Part shown: positions 27,668 through 35,618 of the stretch, one piece after another | Numbering within the stretch: the stretch's first letter is position 1 | Layout of the letters: every line of letters begins with the position of its first letter | Assembly (NCBI RefSeq): GCF_016613535.2 | Contig: NZ_CP071518.1 | Span: forward strand, 1,302,001-1,366,000 | Source of the DNA: Lysobacter solisilvae | GTDB taxonomy: Bacteria > Pseudomonadota > Gammaproteobacteria > Xanthomonadales > Xanthomonadaceae | DNA length: 64,000 nucleotides | Reading direction: 5' to 3' | The notes under the pieces: generated by a model | What the model saw: only the letters and a program-made list of their open reading frames with translations | What the model was told of the DNA's origin: nothing | Database searches by the model: none | Position numbers and translations under genes: made by a program

Positions 27668-28016
27668 GACAGCGCCACGATTTCCGTCGCAGCCTCTCCT
27701 CGGATGCTGGCGTCGCAGGTTGAGTGCGCCACGCACTGCTCGGGCGCTGGCTCCGGGACCTCTTCTTCGGAAGCACTTTCCCGGTCTTGGGTTCCCTGGC
27801 CTCGGTGCCCCGGCGTAATCATTGGGTAGCCATCTCCGGTGCCATGGCGCGTCACGGGTTCCGGGGCAAGCACCGGGGCAGGGCGCTGTGGCACCCTTGG
27901 CGCGGGCCGCGCATCGCAGCTCAGCGGGCGGCAGGTCGTCCCCTTTGCTGGGGCATCGCCGCCTAACAATTCATTCAAGCCGAACGCCACTTCGTGGCGT
28001 CGGCTTAATTCAGGCG
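27662..28016 (+). repeat. repeated cassette, copy A (355 bp)
   Basis: First of eleven copies of a ~354-bp cassette without a convincing gene. This copy has one extra C in the GGTTCCCTGG stretch (near 27795), which shifts every reading frame relative to the other copies. A GTG-started frame 27724-27966 (80 codons) exists here only because of that shift. Confidence 0.85.
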
Positions 28017-28022
28017 TTAGGC
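27961..28022 (+). repeat. attC 3 (copy A)
   Basis: 62 bp, GCCTAAC to GTTAGGC. Middle CGAACGCCACTTCGTGGCGTCG; call this type 2, the form carried by ten of the eleven repeated cassettes. Confidence 0.9.
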
Positions 28023-28368
28023 GGCAGCGCCACGATTTCCGTCGCAACCTCTCCTCGGATACCGGCGTCGCAGGTTGAGTGCGCCACGCACTGCTCGGGC
28101 GCTGGCTCCGGGGCCTCTTCTTCGGAAGCACTTTCCCGGTCTTGGGTTCCTGGCCTCGGTGCCCCGGCGTAATCATTGGGGAGCCATCTCCGGTGCCATG
28201 TCGCCTCACGGGTTCCGGGGCAAGCGCCAGGGCAGGGCGCTGTGGCACCCTTGGCACGGGCCGCGCATCGCAGCCCAGCGGGCGGCAGGTCGTCCCCTTT
28301 GCTGGGGCATCGCCGCCTAACAATTCATTCAAGCCGAAGCCGCTTCGCGGCTCGGCTTAATTCAGGCG
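28017..28368 (+). repeat. repeated cassette, copy B (352 bp)
   Basis: Full-length copy. Its best plus-strand frame (TTG 28075 to the attC stop at 28320, 81 residues, ...RALWHPWHGPRIAAQRAAG...) is open and ends in the attC TAA as cassette genes do, but has no ATG or ribosome site. Unlike the other copies it carries a type 1 attC. Confidence 0.85.
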
Positions 28369-28374
28369 TTAGGC
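28315..28374 (+). repeat. attC 4 (copy B)
   Basis: 60 bp, GCCTAAC to GTTAGGC, type 1 middle. The only repeated-cassette copy with this type. Confidence 0.9.
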
Positions 28375-28721
28375 GGCAGCGCCACGACTTCCGTCGCAGC
28401 CTCTCCTCGGGTACTGGCGTCGCAGGTCGAGTGCGCCACGCACTGCTCGGCCGCTGGCTCCGGGGCCCCTTCTTCGGAAGCACTCTCCCAGTCTTGGGTC
28501 CCTGGCCTCGGTGCCCCGGCGTAATCATTGGGGAGCCATCTCCGGTGCCATGTCGCTTCACGGGTTCCGGGGCAAGCGCTAGGGCAGGGCGCTGTGGCAC
28601 CCTTGGCACGGGCCGCGCATCGCAGCCAGCGGGCGGCAGGTCGTCCCCTTTGCTGGGGCAACGCCGCCTAACAATTCATTCAAGCCGAACGCCACTTCGT
28701 GGCGTCGGCTTAATTCAGGCG
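28369..28721 (+). repeat. repeated cassette, copy C (353 bp)
   Basis: Diverged copy. The frame used by copy B is interrupted by a TAG (GCGCTAGGGC) and by a one-base deletion in GCAGCCAGCGG (near 28626), so no protein comparable to copy B can be made. Confidence 0.85.
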
Positions 28722-28727
28722 TTAGGC
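28666..28727 (+). repeat. attC 5 (copy C)
   Basis: 62 bp, GCCTAAC to GTTAGGC, type 2 middle. Confidence 0.9.
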
Positions 28728-28730
28728 CTC

Positions 28731-29012
28731 ATGAAGCAGCCGCTTCCAGAAGTGTTCTTCGATCCGAACGCGCGCATGACTGAGAATGGCTACGCGTTGA
28801 CTAATGGTTCTATCGAGGACTTGGCGAGAATTGGCTTGACGCCCGAGCAAGCCGTGGGAATGGCTTTCACGTTCAATGGCGGGGATGATTCGGCAGAGGG
28901 CGAAGAGCCCGTCGAGATCGTTTTTGATGGAACCGTTGAGAGGCACCCCAAGTGGGGCTACTTGGCAATTTCGAACTCCCAAGGCATCTACTGGCGGGCC
29001 AGGCAGGCCTAA
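28731..29012 (+). CDS. cassette 6: hypothetical protein, 93 residues
   Basis: Starts ATG three bases after the attC end and stops at the TAA of its own attC. Acidic soluble protein (FNGGDDSAEGEEPVEIVFDG) with a C-terminal WGYLAISNSQGIYW segment. No signal peptide and no recognised family. The GC content is visibly lower than that of the flanking chromosome, which suggests foreign origin. Confidence 0.6.
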   Translation: MKQPLPEVFFDPNARMTENGYALTNGSIEDLARIGLTPEQAVGMAFTFNGGDDSAEGEEPVEIVFDGTVERHPKWGYLAISNSQGIYWRARQA

Positions 29013-29068
29013 CAGTTCATTCAAGCCGACCACCACTTCGTGGTGGCGGCTTAACTCAGGCGTTAGGC
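29007..29068 (+). repeat. attC 6
   Basis: 62 bp, GCCTAAC to GTTAGGC; middle CCGACCACCACTTCGTGGTGGCGG (type 4). Confidence 0.9.
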
Positions 29069-29416
29069 GGCAGCGCCACGAATTCCGTCGCAGCCTCTCC
29101 TCGGATACCGGCGTCGCAGGTTGAGTGCGCCACGCACTGGTCGGGCGCTGGCTCCGGTGCCTCTCCTTCGGAAACCTTTCCCGGGCCTGGGGTTCCTCGC
29201 CTCGGTGCCCCGACGTAATCATTGGGGAGCCATCTCCGGTGCCATGTCGCGTCACGGGTTCCGGGGCAAGCGCCAGGGCAGGGCGCTGTGGCACCCTTGG
29301 CACGGGCCGCGCATCGCAGCTCGCGTGGCGGCAGGTCGTCCCCTTTGCTGGGGCATCGCCGCCTAACAATTCATTCAAGCCGAACGCCACTTCGTGGCGT
29401 CGGCTTAATTCAGGCG
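29063..29416 (+). repeat. repeated cassette, copy D (354 bp)
   Basis: Belongs to a sub-lineage (with G, H, I) having GGTGCCTCTCCTTCGGAAACC in place of the A/B/J/K text. Plus frame from TTG 29121 to 29366 open (81 residues). Its 3' part differs (CAGCTCGCGTGGCGG). Confidence 0.85.
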
Positions 29417-29422
29417 TTAGGC
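29361..29422 (+). repeat. attC 7 (copy D)
   Basis: 62 bp, GCCTAAC to GTTAGGC, type 2 middle. Confidence 0.9.
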
Positions 29423-29425
29423 AGC

Positions 29426-29737
29426 ATGAAAGAGCATCGTCACCCAGCTAAATCATTCATTGCCTGGCTTCTGCTCTTTGCTGGAAGCTACGCATTGGGT
29501 GCTGGGTTGAGCGGCTTCGCCTCGACCTTTGGAATTACGGACTTTCCAAATGATCGCAGAGGGGAGTGGGGGCTCATCGCTACACCAATTGTTCTTGCGA
29601 TTGCTTTGGCAATTGGGTTATGGCCGTTTCGCTATCTGCTTCAGCGAACACCCCGCTGGTTCCTCTTGCTGGCAACAGTTCTCGCAACGTCGGTATCCTT
29701 TGCTTGGATCACGTGGCGGTTCGCTACTGCCACCTAA
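29426..29737 (+). CDS. cassette 8: small membrane protein (first of two identical genes)
   Basis: 103 residues with three predicted membrane helices (about 10-33, 49-67, 77-97) and a charged FPNDRRGEWG loop. The protein is identical to that at 35307-35618; the genes differ at three positions, all synonymous. Function unknown. It directly follows a copy of the repeated cassette, as does its twin. Its attC is a different type from that of the twin. Confidence 0.7.
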   Translation: MKEHRHPAKSFIAWLLLFAGSYALGAGLSGFASTFGITDFPNDRRGEWGLIATPIVLAIALAIGLWPFRYLLQRTPRWFLLLATVLATSVSFAWITWRFATAT

Positions 29738-29793
29738 CAGTTCATTCAAGCCGACCGCCACTTCGTGGCGGCGGCTTAACTCAGGCGTTAGGC
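29732..29793 (+). repeat. attC 8
   Basis: 62 bp, ACCTAAC to GTTAGGC; middle CCGACCGCCACTTCGTGGCGGCGG (type 4 variant). Confidence 0.9.
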
Positions 29794-30141
29794 GGCAGCG
29801 CCACGATTTCCGTCGCAGCCTCTCCTCGGATACTGGCGTCGCAGGTTGAGTGCGCCACGCACTGCTCGGTCGCTGGCTCCGGAGCCAGCTCTTCGGAAGC
29901 ATTTTCCCGGTCTTGGGTTCCTGGCCTCGGTGCCCCGGCGTAATCATTGGGGAGCCATCTCCGGTGCAATGTCGCGTCACGGGTTCCGGGGCAAGCGCCA
30001 GGGCCGTGCGCTGTGGCACCCTTGGCACGGGCCGCGCATCGCAGCCCAGCGGGCGGCAGGTCGTCCCCTTTGCTGGGGCATCGCCGCCTAACAATTCATT
30101 CAAGCCGAACGCCACTTCGTGGCGTCGGCTTAATTCAGGCG
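29788..30141 (+). repeat. repeated cassette, copy E (354 bp)
   Basis: Full-length copy, open TTG frame 29846-30091. Contains the perfect palindrome GCTGGCTCCGGAGCCAGC near 29871, not conserved in the other copies. Confidence 0.85.
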
Positions 30142-30147
30142 TTAGGC
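30086..30147 (+). repeat. attC 9 (copy E)
   Basis: 62 bp, GCCTAAC to GTTAGGC, type 2 middle. Confidence 0.9.
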
Positions 30148-30495
30148 GGCAGCGCCACGATTTCCGTCGCAGCCTCTCCTCGGATACTGGCGTCGCAGGT
30201 TGAGTGCGCCACGCACTGCTCGGCCGCTGGCTCCGGGGCCAGCTCTCCGGAAGCATTTTCCCGGCCTTGGGTTCCTGGCCTCGGTGCCCCGGCGTAATCA
30301 TTGGGGAGCCATCTCCGGTGCCATGTCGCTTCACGGGTTCCGGGGCAAGCGCTAGGGCAGGGCGCTGTGGCACCCTTGGCACGGGCCGCGCATCGCAGCC
30401 CAGCGGGCGGCAGGTCGTCCCCTTTGCTGGGGCATCGCCGCCTAACAATTCATTCAAGCCGAACGCCACTTCGTGGCGTCGGCTTAATTCAGGCG
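30142..30495 (+). repeat. repeated cassette, copy F (354 bp)
   Basis: Full-length copy closely similar to E, but with the same TAG (GCGCTAGGGC) as copy C interrupting the common plus-strand frame. Confidence 0.85.
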
Positions 30496-30501
30496 TTAGG
30501 C
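30440..30501 (+). repeat. attC 10 (copy F)
   Basis: 62 bp, GCCTAAC to GTTAGGC, type 2 middle. Confidence 0.9.
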
Positions 30502-30849
30502 GGCAGCCCCACGAATTCCGTCGCAGCCTCTCCTCGGATACCCGCGTCGCAGGTTGAGTGCGCCACGCACTGCTCGGGCGCTGGCTCCGGTGCCTCTCCT
30601 TCGGAAACCTTTCCCTGGTCTGGGCTTCCTCGCCTCGGTGCCCCGGCGTAATCATCGGGGAGCCATCTCCGGTGCCATGTCGCGTCACGGGTTCCGGGGC
30701 AAGCGCCAGGGCCGGGCGCTGTGGCACCCTTGGCACGGGCCGCGCATCGCAGCCCAGCGGGCGGCAGGTCGTCCCCTTTGCTGGGGCATCGCCGCCTAAC
30801 AATTCATTCAAGCCGAACGCCACTTCGTGGCGTCGGCTTAATTCAGGCG
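30496..30849 (+). repeat. repeated cassette, copy G (354 bp)
   Basis: D-lineage copy; TTG frame 30554-30799 open. E, F and G stand in direct tandem. Confidence 0.85.
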
Positions 30850-30855
30850 TTAGGC
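30794..30855 (+). repeat. attC 11 (copy G)
   Basis: 62 bp, GCCTAAC to GTTAGGC, type 2 middle. Confidence 0.9.
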
Positions 30856-30859
30856 CGCA

Positions 30860-31129
30860 ATGGCAACAGACTCGTCAACTTTGTGGCTCCCATTCTTTGC
30901 GCTGCTCGCGTACGCCGTTGCTTGCCAGGCCGTGTTGGTAGCGCGCTTAGTCCACGCCCAGATTCCGGTGCCTTGGCTCTTTCTAACGGTGCCGCTCCAT
31001 CTTTTCCAGCGTTGTCGTGAGTATCGATCCGCAATTGGACCAAAGCTGCAATGGTGGGCACTAAGTGTCGACTTTGCCATTCTGGCCTGCCTTGGTCTTT
31101 TCGTTGTTCTCCATTTCCGGGGCAGCTAG
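30860..31129 (+). CDS. cassette 12: small membrane protein
   Basis: 89 residues with two membrane helices (about 9-30 and 66-86) flanking a basic loop (FQRCREYRSAIGPK). No signal cleavage site and no recognised family. Stop TAG lies eight bases before its attC. Confidence 0.6.
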   Translation: MATDSSTLWLPFFALLAYAVACQAVLVARLVHAQIPVPWLFLTVPLHLFQRCREYRSAIGPKLQWWALSVDFAILACLGLFVVLHFRGS

Positions 31130-31136
31130 GCTTGCG

Positions 31137-31208
31137 GCCTAACAATTCATTCAAGCCGACAGCCCAATCGCTACGCGATTGGGCTGCGGCTTAATTCAGG
31201 CGTTAGGC
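31137..31208 (+). repeat. attC 12
   Basis: 72 bp, GCCTAAC to GTTAGGC; longer middle CAGCCCAATCGCTACGCGATTGGGCTG (type 3, arms CAGCCCAATCGC/GCGATTGGGCTG). Confidence 0.9.
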
Positions 31209-31557
31209 GGCAGCGCCACGAATTCCGTCGCAGCCTCTCCTCGGATACCGGCGTCGCAGGTTGAGTGCGCCACGCACTGGTCGGGCGCTGGCTCCGGTGC
31301 CTCTCCTTCGGAAACCTTTCCCCGGTCTGGGGTTCCTCGCCTCGGTGCCCCGGCGTAATCATTGGGGAGCCATCTCCGGTGCCATGTCGCGTCACGGGTT
31401 CCGGGGCAAGCGCCAGGGCAGGGCGCTGTGGCACCCTTGGCACGGGCCGCGGCATCGCAGCCCAGCGGGCGGCAGGTCGTCCCCTTTGCTGGGGCATCGC
31501 CGCCTAACAATTCATTCAAGCCGAACGCCACTTCGTGGCGTCGGCTTAATTCAGGCG
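31203..31557 (+). repeat. repeated cassette, copy H (355 bp)
   Basis: D-lineage copy with one extra G in GGGCCGCGGCATCG (near 31451), which breaks the frames shared by the other copies on both strands. Confidence 0.85.
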
Positions 31558-31563
31558 TTAGGC
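31502..31563 (+). repeat. attC 13 (copy H)
   Basis: 62 bp, GCCTAAC to GTTAGGC, type 2 middle. Confidence 0.9.
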
Positions 31564-31911
31564 GGCAGCGCCACGAACTCCGTCGCAGCCTCTCCTCGGA
31601 CATTGGCGTCGCAGGTTGAGTGCGCCACGCACTGGTCGGGCGCTGGCTCCGGTGCCTCTCCTTCGGAAACCGTTCCCTGGTCTGGGGTTCCTCGCCTCGG
31701 CGCCCCGGCGTAATCATTGGGGAGCCATCTCCGGTGCCATGTCGCGTCACGGGTTCCGGGGCAAGCGCCAGGGCAGGGCGCTGTGGCACCCTTGGCACGG
31801 GCCGCGCATCGCAGCCCAGCGGGCGGCAGGTCGTCCCCTTTGCTGGGGCATCGCCGCCTAACAATTCATTCAAGCCGAACGCCACTTCGTGGCGTCGGCT
31901 TAATTCAGGCG
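31558..31911 (+). repeat. repeated cassette, copy I (354 bp)
   Basis: D-lineage copy in tandem with H; TTG frame 31616-31861 open. Confidence 0.85.
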
Positions 31912-31917
31912 TTAGGC
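31856..31917 (+). repeat. attC 14 (copy I)
   Basis: 62 bp, GCCTAAC to GTTAGGC, type 2 middle. Confidence 0.9.
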
Positions 31918-31922
31918 CTCTG

Positions 31923-32351
31923 ATGACAGCTCCACCTCTAACCAAAGTTGCATTCACCGACGACCAAGGGGATGTAGAGACACTCTGGGCGTTCGATCTT
32001 GGGGATGGCCGCTACAAGCTAGATAGCACTCCTTGGTACCAATACGGCGTGTCATACCAGGACATTGTCTTGGCGGTCGATCGGGACGGACAGCTGCACT
32101 TTGACCGGGTAATAATCAAATCCGGTTACCGGACTCTGCGTGTTCGTTCTAACAATGCAGTGCCGCAGAGCCTCTTGGACTCTGTGGTCGCGCTGGGCTG
32201 CAAGTACGAGGGCGCAAATCCTGCCTTTGTCGGCATTGACGTCCCTGCAAACGTGGAGCTATCTACGGCGGCGGACCTACTGATTGCGTCTGGCCTTGAG
32301 TGGGAGTACGCGGATCCAACCTATGAGCAGATTTACGGGCCAGAGGCCTAA
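31923..32351 (+). CDS. cassette 15: DUF4265 domain protein
   Basis: 142 residues. The pattern VETLWAFDLGDGRYKLDSTPWYQYGVSYQDIV...FDRVIIKSGYRTLRV fits DUF4265, a small soluble family often seen in integrons and near polymorphic-toxin immunity genes. The function is unknown. The stop TAA is in its attC. No signal peptide, so it is probably cytoplasmic. Confidence 0.75.
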   Translation: MTAPPLTKVAFTDDQGDVETLWAFDLGDGRYKLDSTPWYQYGVSYQDIVLAVDRDGQLHFDRVIIKSGYRTLRVRSNNAVPQSLLDSVVALGCKYEGANPAFVGIDVPANVELSTAADLLIASGLEWEYADPTYEQIYGPEA

Positions 32352-32405
32352 CAATTCATTCAAGCCGAAGCCGCTTCGCGGCTCGGCTTAATTCAGGCGT
32401 TAGGC
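32346..32405 (+). repeat. attC 15
   Basis: 60 bp, GCCTAAC to GTTAGGC, type 1 middle. Confidence 0.9.
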
Positions 32406-32408
32406 GCG

Positions 32409-32852
32409 ATGGATAGTTCACAGTTGGTCAGAAACGGAAAGAGCCTCGTTGAGGCGATGGGCTATTGGCCGTCATTTCACGATGCGAATGTCATGGAGGC
32501 TTCCCGCAGCGGGGACTCCTTCTCCGTTACTGTCCATCTTTTCGCAATGACCGACCAAGTGGATTCAGCTGGCTACTACGTTCTGGAGAAGCACCACTTG
32601 GTAACAATTGTCATGCGTGGCGTGGAGAGCAACTCCCTGCCGTGCGACTACTCCGGCGACTGCTTGGATAGCCTCTCTTTCCAGAGCACGGACGGCCTTC
32701 TTCAGGTCGACTTTGGCTCGCATATGGACCAGGACGGCACCATCGTTTGCTCAGAGGCCGAGATCGCCAGCGTCATACCCTGTTCCTCCAAGGGTGTCGC
32801 ACTCGCGCCTAACAATTCATTCAAGCCGAAGCCGCTTCGCGGCTCGGCTTAA
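32409..32852 (+). CDS. cassette 16: Imm50-like orphan immunity protein
   Basis: 147 residues. YWPSFHDANVMEASRSGD near residue 18 matches the opening of the Imm50 immunity family, which protects against contact-delivered toxins. No toxin gene is nearby, so it would be an orphan immunity gene defending against neighbours. The frame has no stop before the attC: it reads into it and ends with NNSFKPKPLRGSA encoded by attC sequence. The assignment rests on the motif only. Confidence 0.6.
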   Translation: MDSSQLVRNGKSLVEAMGYWPSFHDANVMEASRSGDSFSVTVHLFAMTDQVDSAGYYVLEKHHLVTIVMRGVESNSLPCDYSGDCLDSLSFQSTDGLLQVDFGSHMDQDGTIVCSEAEIASVIPCSSKGVALAPNNSFKPKPLRGSA

Positions 32853-32866
32853 TTCAGGCGTTAGGC
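32807..32866 (+). repeat. attC 16 (partly translated)
   Basis: 60 bp, GCCTAAC to GTTAGGC, type 1 middle; its left 45 bases encode the C-terminus of the cassette 16 protein. Confidence 0.9.
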
Positions 32867-33214
32867 GGCAGCGCCACGATTTCCGTCGCCGCCTCTCCTC
32901 GGATACCGGCGTCGCAGGTTGAGTGCGCCACGCACTACTCGGGCGCTGGCTCCGGAGCCTCTTCTTCGGAAGCACTCTCCCGGTCTCGGGTTCCTGGCCT
33001 CGGTGCCCCGGCGTAATCATTGGGGAGCCATCTCCGGTGCCATGTCGCGTCACGGGTTCCGGGGCAAGCGCCAGGGCAGGGCGCTGTGGCACCCTTGGCA
33101 CGGGCCGCGCATCGCAGCCCAGCGGGCGGCAGGTCGTCCCCTTTGCTGGGGCATCGCCGCCTAACAATTCATTCAAGCCGAACGCCACTTCGTGGCGTCG
33201 GCTTAATTCAGGCG
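32861..33214 (+). repeat. repeated cassette, copy J (354 bp)
   Basis: Almost identical to copy K; I see one base difference between them (CCTGGCCTC here, CCTGACCTC in K). TTG frame 32919-33164 open. Confidence 0.85.
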
Positions 33215-33220
33215 TTAGGC
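33159..33220 (+). repeat. attC 17 (copy J)
   Basis: 62 bp, GCCTAAC to GTTAGGC, type 2 middle. Confidence 0.9.
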
Positions 33221-33244
33221 CGCACACCAGCATCAGGGGGATTT

Positions 33245-33553
33245 GTGAAGAACACTATTCGTGCAGTCGTGATTGCAGCTGCCGTCGCAATTCTTGCCGC
33301 GTGCACTGGCAGCAACCCCGGCCCTCTCGCCGGCACCTGGCATATGTCTGGGGCAGTCCCAATGACGGTGACGTTCCGTAACGGGGAGACTGAGGCAATG
33401 GGAATGATCGAGAAGGTTTCATATAGGACGGAGGGCAATGATGTCCTCGTCACTTACGTTGACGGGATTGCCAAGGGCACTACCTTCCGTTACACGATGA
33501 CGGATCCTGACACTGCTCGCAGCGAGTTGGGCACGCTTCGGCGCATTAAGTAG
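33245..33553 (+). CDS. cassette 18: putative lipoprotein
   Basis: 102 residues from GTG 33245 after the ribosome site AGGGGGA. The lipoprotein signal IAAAVAILAACTGS has lipobox LAAC. The mature part has LAGTWHM near its start and a beta-rich pattern (VTFRNGETE, VSYRTEGNDVLVTY, RYTMTDPD), recalling small lipocalin-like periplasmic domains of the LxGxW kind. Function unknown. Confidence 0.65.
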   Translation: MKNTIRAVVIAAAVAILAACTGSNPGPLAGTWHMSGAVPMTVTFRNGETEAMGMIEKVSYRTEGNDVLVTYVDGIAKGTTFRYTMTDPDTARSELGTLRRIK

Positions 33554-33564
33554 CTCTGGGTGCG

Positions 33565-33624
33565 CCCTAACAATTCATTCAAGCCGAAGCCGCTTCGCGG
33601 CTCGGCTTAATTCAGGCGTTAGGT
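33565..33624 (+). repeat. attC 18
   Basis: 60 bp, CCCTAAC to GTTAGGT, type 1 middle. Confidence 0.9.
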
Positions 33625-33639
33625 TGCTAGGGGAGCACC

Positions 33640-34122
33640 ATGAGTCGTTTCGAGAAGTTTCTTTCGATCTATCAGATCTTGGGTGGTGTCGGCGGGCTCA
33701 TTATCGGATTGGTGTGGCTTCGCGCCAATCCCGACTACACAGCTTTAATCAGTGTGTTCCTTCTGATGAGTGTTGCCTCCTGTATTGCTGGCGTCCTCGT
33801 CTGGCTCAAAAGAAGGGCGGCATTCCCTTTCTCTCTCGCAGTTCAGGCTGTCCAGGTTCCGGCTTTCGCTGTAGCGTCGATTGCGTACACCTTGGGCCTA
33901 GGTTTGGTGTTTGTCCTTGGCCCGGAGTTCGGGCTGTCCTCAGACGGCACGATTAGCTTTGGCTTCCCCCTTGACTTCCAAGTCGGTGGAGTATTCGCCC
34001 TATCTTTTGGGGATCAATTTGCTAGTACCCTCCTTAGGGTTAACGTGGTCCCGCTGGTTCTAGTTGCCGCTGTCGTTCGTCATTACAAACGTCAAGTTCC
34101 GGTTGCGGCGTACGCAACCTAA
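33640..34122 (+). CDS. cassette 19: membrane protein, 160 residues
   Basis: Four predicted membrane helices (about 8-28, 32-55, 66-90, 125-148). The region between helices 3 and 4 is polar with FGLSSDGTISFGFPLDFQ. A ribosome site (AGGGGAGC) precedes ATG 33640. Stop TAA is in its attC. No recognised family. Confidence 0.6.
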   Translation: MSRFEKFLSIYQILGGVGGLIIGLVWLRANPDYTALISVFLLMSVASCIAGVLVWLKRRAAFPFSLAVQAVQVPAFAVASIAYTLGLGLVFVLGPEFGLSSDGTISFGFPLDFQVGGVFALSFGDQFASTLLRVNVVPLVLVAAVVRHYKRQVPVAAYAT

Positions 34123-34176
34123 CAATTCATTCAAGCCGAAGCCGCTTCGCGGCTCGGCTTAATTCAGGCGTTAGGC
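34117..34176 (+). repeat. attC 19
   Basis: 60 bp, ACCTAAC to GTTAGGC, type 1 middle. Confidence 0.9.
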
Positions 34177-34184
34177 CCACAAGC

Positions 34185-34457
34185 TTGACTACGCACTTCT
34201 ACTTCATCTTCGACTACGCGACAGGTGTGCCTCGGGAGGTGTTTCGGTCCACTCTTCCTGGAAATGCCTTCTGCGATGGCTTGCTTATGCGGGCGAAGTA
34301 CGACGGCAGCTGGTCTTCTGAAGAAGGAGAGGTCCGTCCCTTGGTAGATTATTGGCTTAGGGGCGACTTCGATCCTGAGGAAGACGAGATATCCGAAGCT
34401 CAGGCAGTCAAGTACTTGTCGCAGTGGCGTGGCGGAAGTTGGCCAGGGAGGCCATGA
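34185..34457 (+). CDS. cassette 20: acidic hypothetical protein
   Basis: 90 residues from a TTG at 34185 (no ATG upstream in frame). Soluble, acidic (DYWLRGDFDPEEDEISEAQ) and Trp-rich at the C-terminus. The start is uncertain and no family is recognised. About 40 non-coding bases separate its stop from the attC. Confidence 0.5.
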   Translation: MTTHFYFIFDYATGVPREVFRSTLPGNAFCDGLLMRAKYDGSWSSEEGEVRPLVDYWLRGDFDPEEDEISEAQAVKYLSQWRGGSWPGRP

Positions 34458-34494
34458 TTTGTCGCAAGGTCTTTGCAGTGGAGTCCCGGGCGAG

Positions 34495-34556
34495 GCCTAA
34501 CAATTCATTCAAGCCGAACGCCACTTCGTGGCGTCGGCTTAATTCAGGCGTTAGGC
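34495..34556 (+). repeat. attC 20
   Basis: 62 bp, GCCTAAC to GTTAGGC, type 2 middle, so this middle is not exclusive to the repeated cassette. Confidence 0.9.
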
Positions 34557-34565
34557 CCCACTTGG

Positions 34566-34883
34566 ATGCGTAACTGCAACTGGTCCAACATTGTGCTCGG
34601 CGCGTCTTTGCTTCCCAGCGGGCTGCTCGTCGGCTTCATCTGTTGGTACATGTTCGTGTTCCGCCCTTCCGGCGAGGAGCAGTGGGGAGACGGCGTCGCA
34701 ATCTTTTACCTCGGCGCGGTCACTTATCCGCTCTCCATCATGCTACTTGCAGTTGGTGTGGTTCTTTCAGTCCGCTGGCGGCGCAATCATCCAGGGCAAC
34801 CAACAGCGGGGCCGCTTCTGTTTGCAGCGTCCTTGGGCCTGCTCGCCGCACCTTGGCTTCTATTGCTCGCACAGGTGCGCTAG
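34566..34883 (+). CDS. cassette 21: small membrane protein
   Basis: 105 residues, three predicted membrane helices (about 10-31, 43-66, 80-101) and a basic SVRWRRNHPGQP loop. Function unknown. The stop precedes the attC by a few bases. Confidence 0.6.
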   Translation: MRNCNWSNIVLGASLLPSGLLVGFICWYMFVFRPSGEEQWGDGVAIFYLGAVTYPLSIMLLAVGVVLSVRWRRNHPGQPTAGPLLFAASLGLLAAPWLLLLAQVR

Positions 34884-34889
34884 CGTGGG

Positions 34890-34949
34890 CCCTAACAATT
34901 CATTCAAGCCGAAGCCGCTTCGCGGCTCGGCTTAATTCAGGCGTTAGGC
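34890..34949 (+). repeat. attC 21
   Basis: 60 bp, CCCTAAC to GTTAGGC, type 1 middle. Confidence 0.9.
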
Positions 34950-35297
34950 GGCAGCGCCACGATTTCCGTCGCCGCCTCTCCTCGGATACCGGCGTCGCAG
35001 GTTGAGTGCGCCACGCACTACTCGGGCGCTGGCTCCGGAGCCTCTTCTTCGGAAGCACTCTCCCGGTCTCGGGTTCCTGACCTCGGTGCCCCGGCGTAAT
35101 CATTGGGGAGCCATCTCCGGTGCCATGTCGCGTCACGGGTTCCGGGGCAAGCGCCAGGGCAGGGCGCTGTGGCACCCTTGGCACGGGCCGCGCATCGCAG
35201 CCCAGCGGGCGGCAGGTCGTCCCCTTTGCTGGGGCATCGCCGCCTAACAATTCATTCAAGCCGAACGCCACTTCGTGGCGTCGGCTTAATTCAGGCG
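34944..35297 (+). repeat. repeated cassette, copy K (354 bp)
   Basis: Last and most distal copy of the repeated cassette; near-identical to J. TTG frame 35002-35247 open. Confidence 0.85.
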
Positions 35298-35303
35298 TTA
35301 GGC
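35242..35303 (+). repeat. attC 22 (copy K)
   Basis: 62 bp, GCCTAAC to GTTAGGC, type 2 middle. Confidence 0.9.
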
Positions 35304-35306
35304 AGC

Positions 35307-35618
35307 ATGAAAGAGCATCGTCACCCAGCTAAATCCTTCATTGCCTGGCTTCTGCTCTTTGCTGGAAGCTACGCATTGGGGGCTGGGTTGAGCGGCTTCG
35401 CCTCGACCTTTGGAATTACGGACTTTCCAAATGATCGCAGAGGGGAGTGGGGGCTCATCGCTACACCAATTGTTCTTGCGATTGCTTTGGCAATTGGGTT
35501 ATGGCCGTTTCGCTATCTGCTTCAGCGAACACCCCGCTGGTTCCTCTTGCTGGCAACAGTTCTCGCGACGTCGGTATCCTTTGCTTGGATCACGTGGCGG
35601 TTCGCTACTGCCACCTAA
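35307..35618 (+). CDS. cassette 23: small membrane protein (second identical gene)
   Basis: Encodes the same 103-residue three-helix protein as 29426-29737. The DNA differs only at three third-codon positions. Like its twin it follows a repeated-cassette copy, but that copy (K) belongs to a different sub-lineage, and the attC behind it is type 3 instead of type 4. Confidence 0.7.
   Translation: MKEHRHPAKSFIAWLLLFAGSYALGAGLSGFASTFGITDFPNDRRGEWGLIATPIVLAIALAIGLWPFRYLLQRTPRWFLLLATVLATSVSFAWITWRFATAT

Noticed and set aside
28075..28320. 81-residue TTG-started protein in repeated cassette copies
   Set aside because: It ends properly in the attC stop, but lacks an ATG and ribosome site and is broken in copies A, C, F and H, so I do not annotate it as a gene.
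29618..30823. Long minus-strand open frame running through three repeated cassettes and several attC sites
   Set aside because: It crosses recombination sites and has no ribosome site; it is open because the repeated unit lacks stops in that frame. Similar antisense frames elsewhere in the array were dropped for the same reason.
27662..35297. Repeated 354-bp unit as an insertion sequence or MITE
   Set aside because: There are no terminal inverted repeats or target duplications, no transposase, and every boundary coincides with an attC end.
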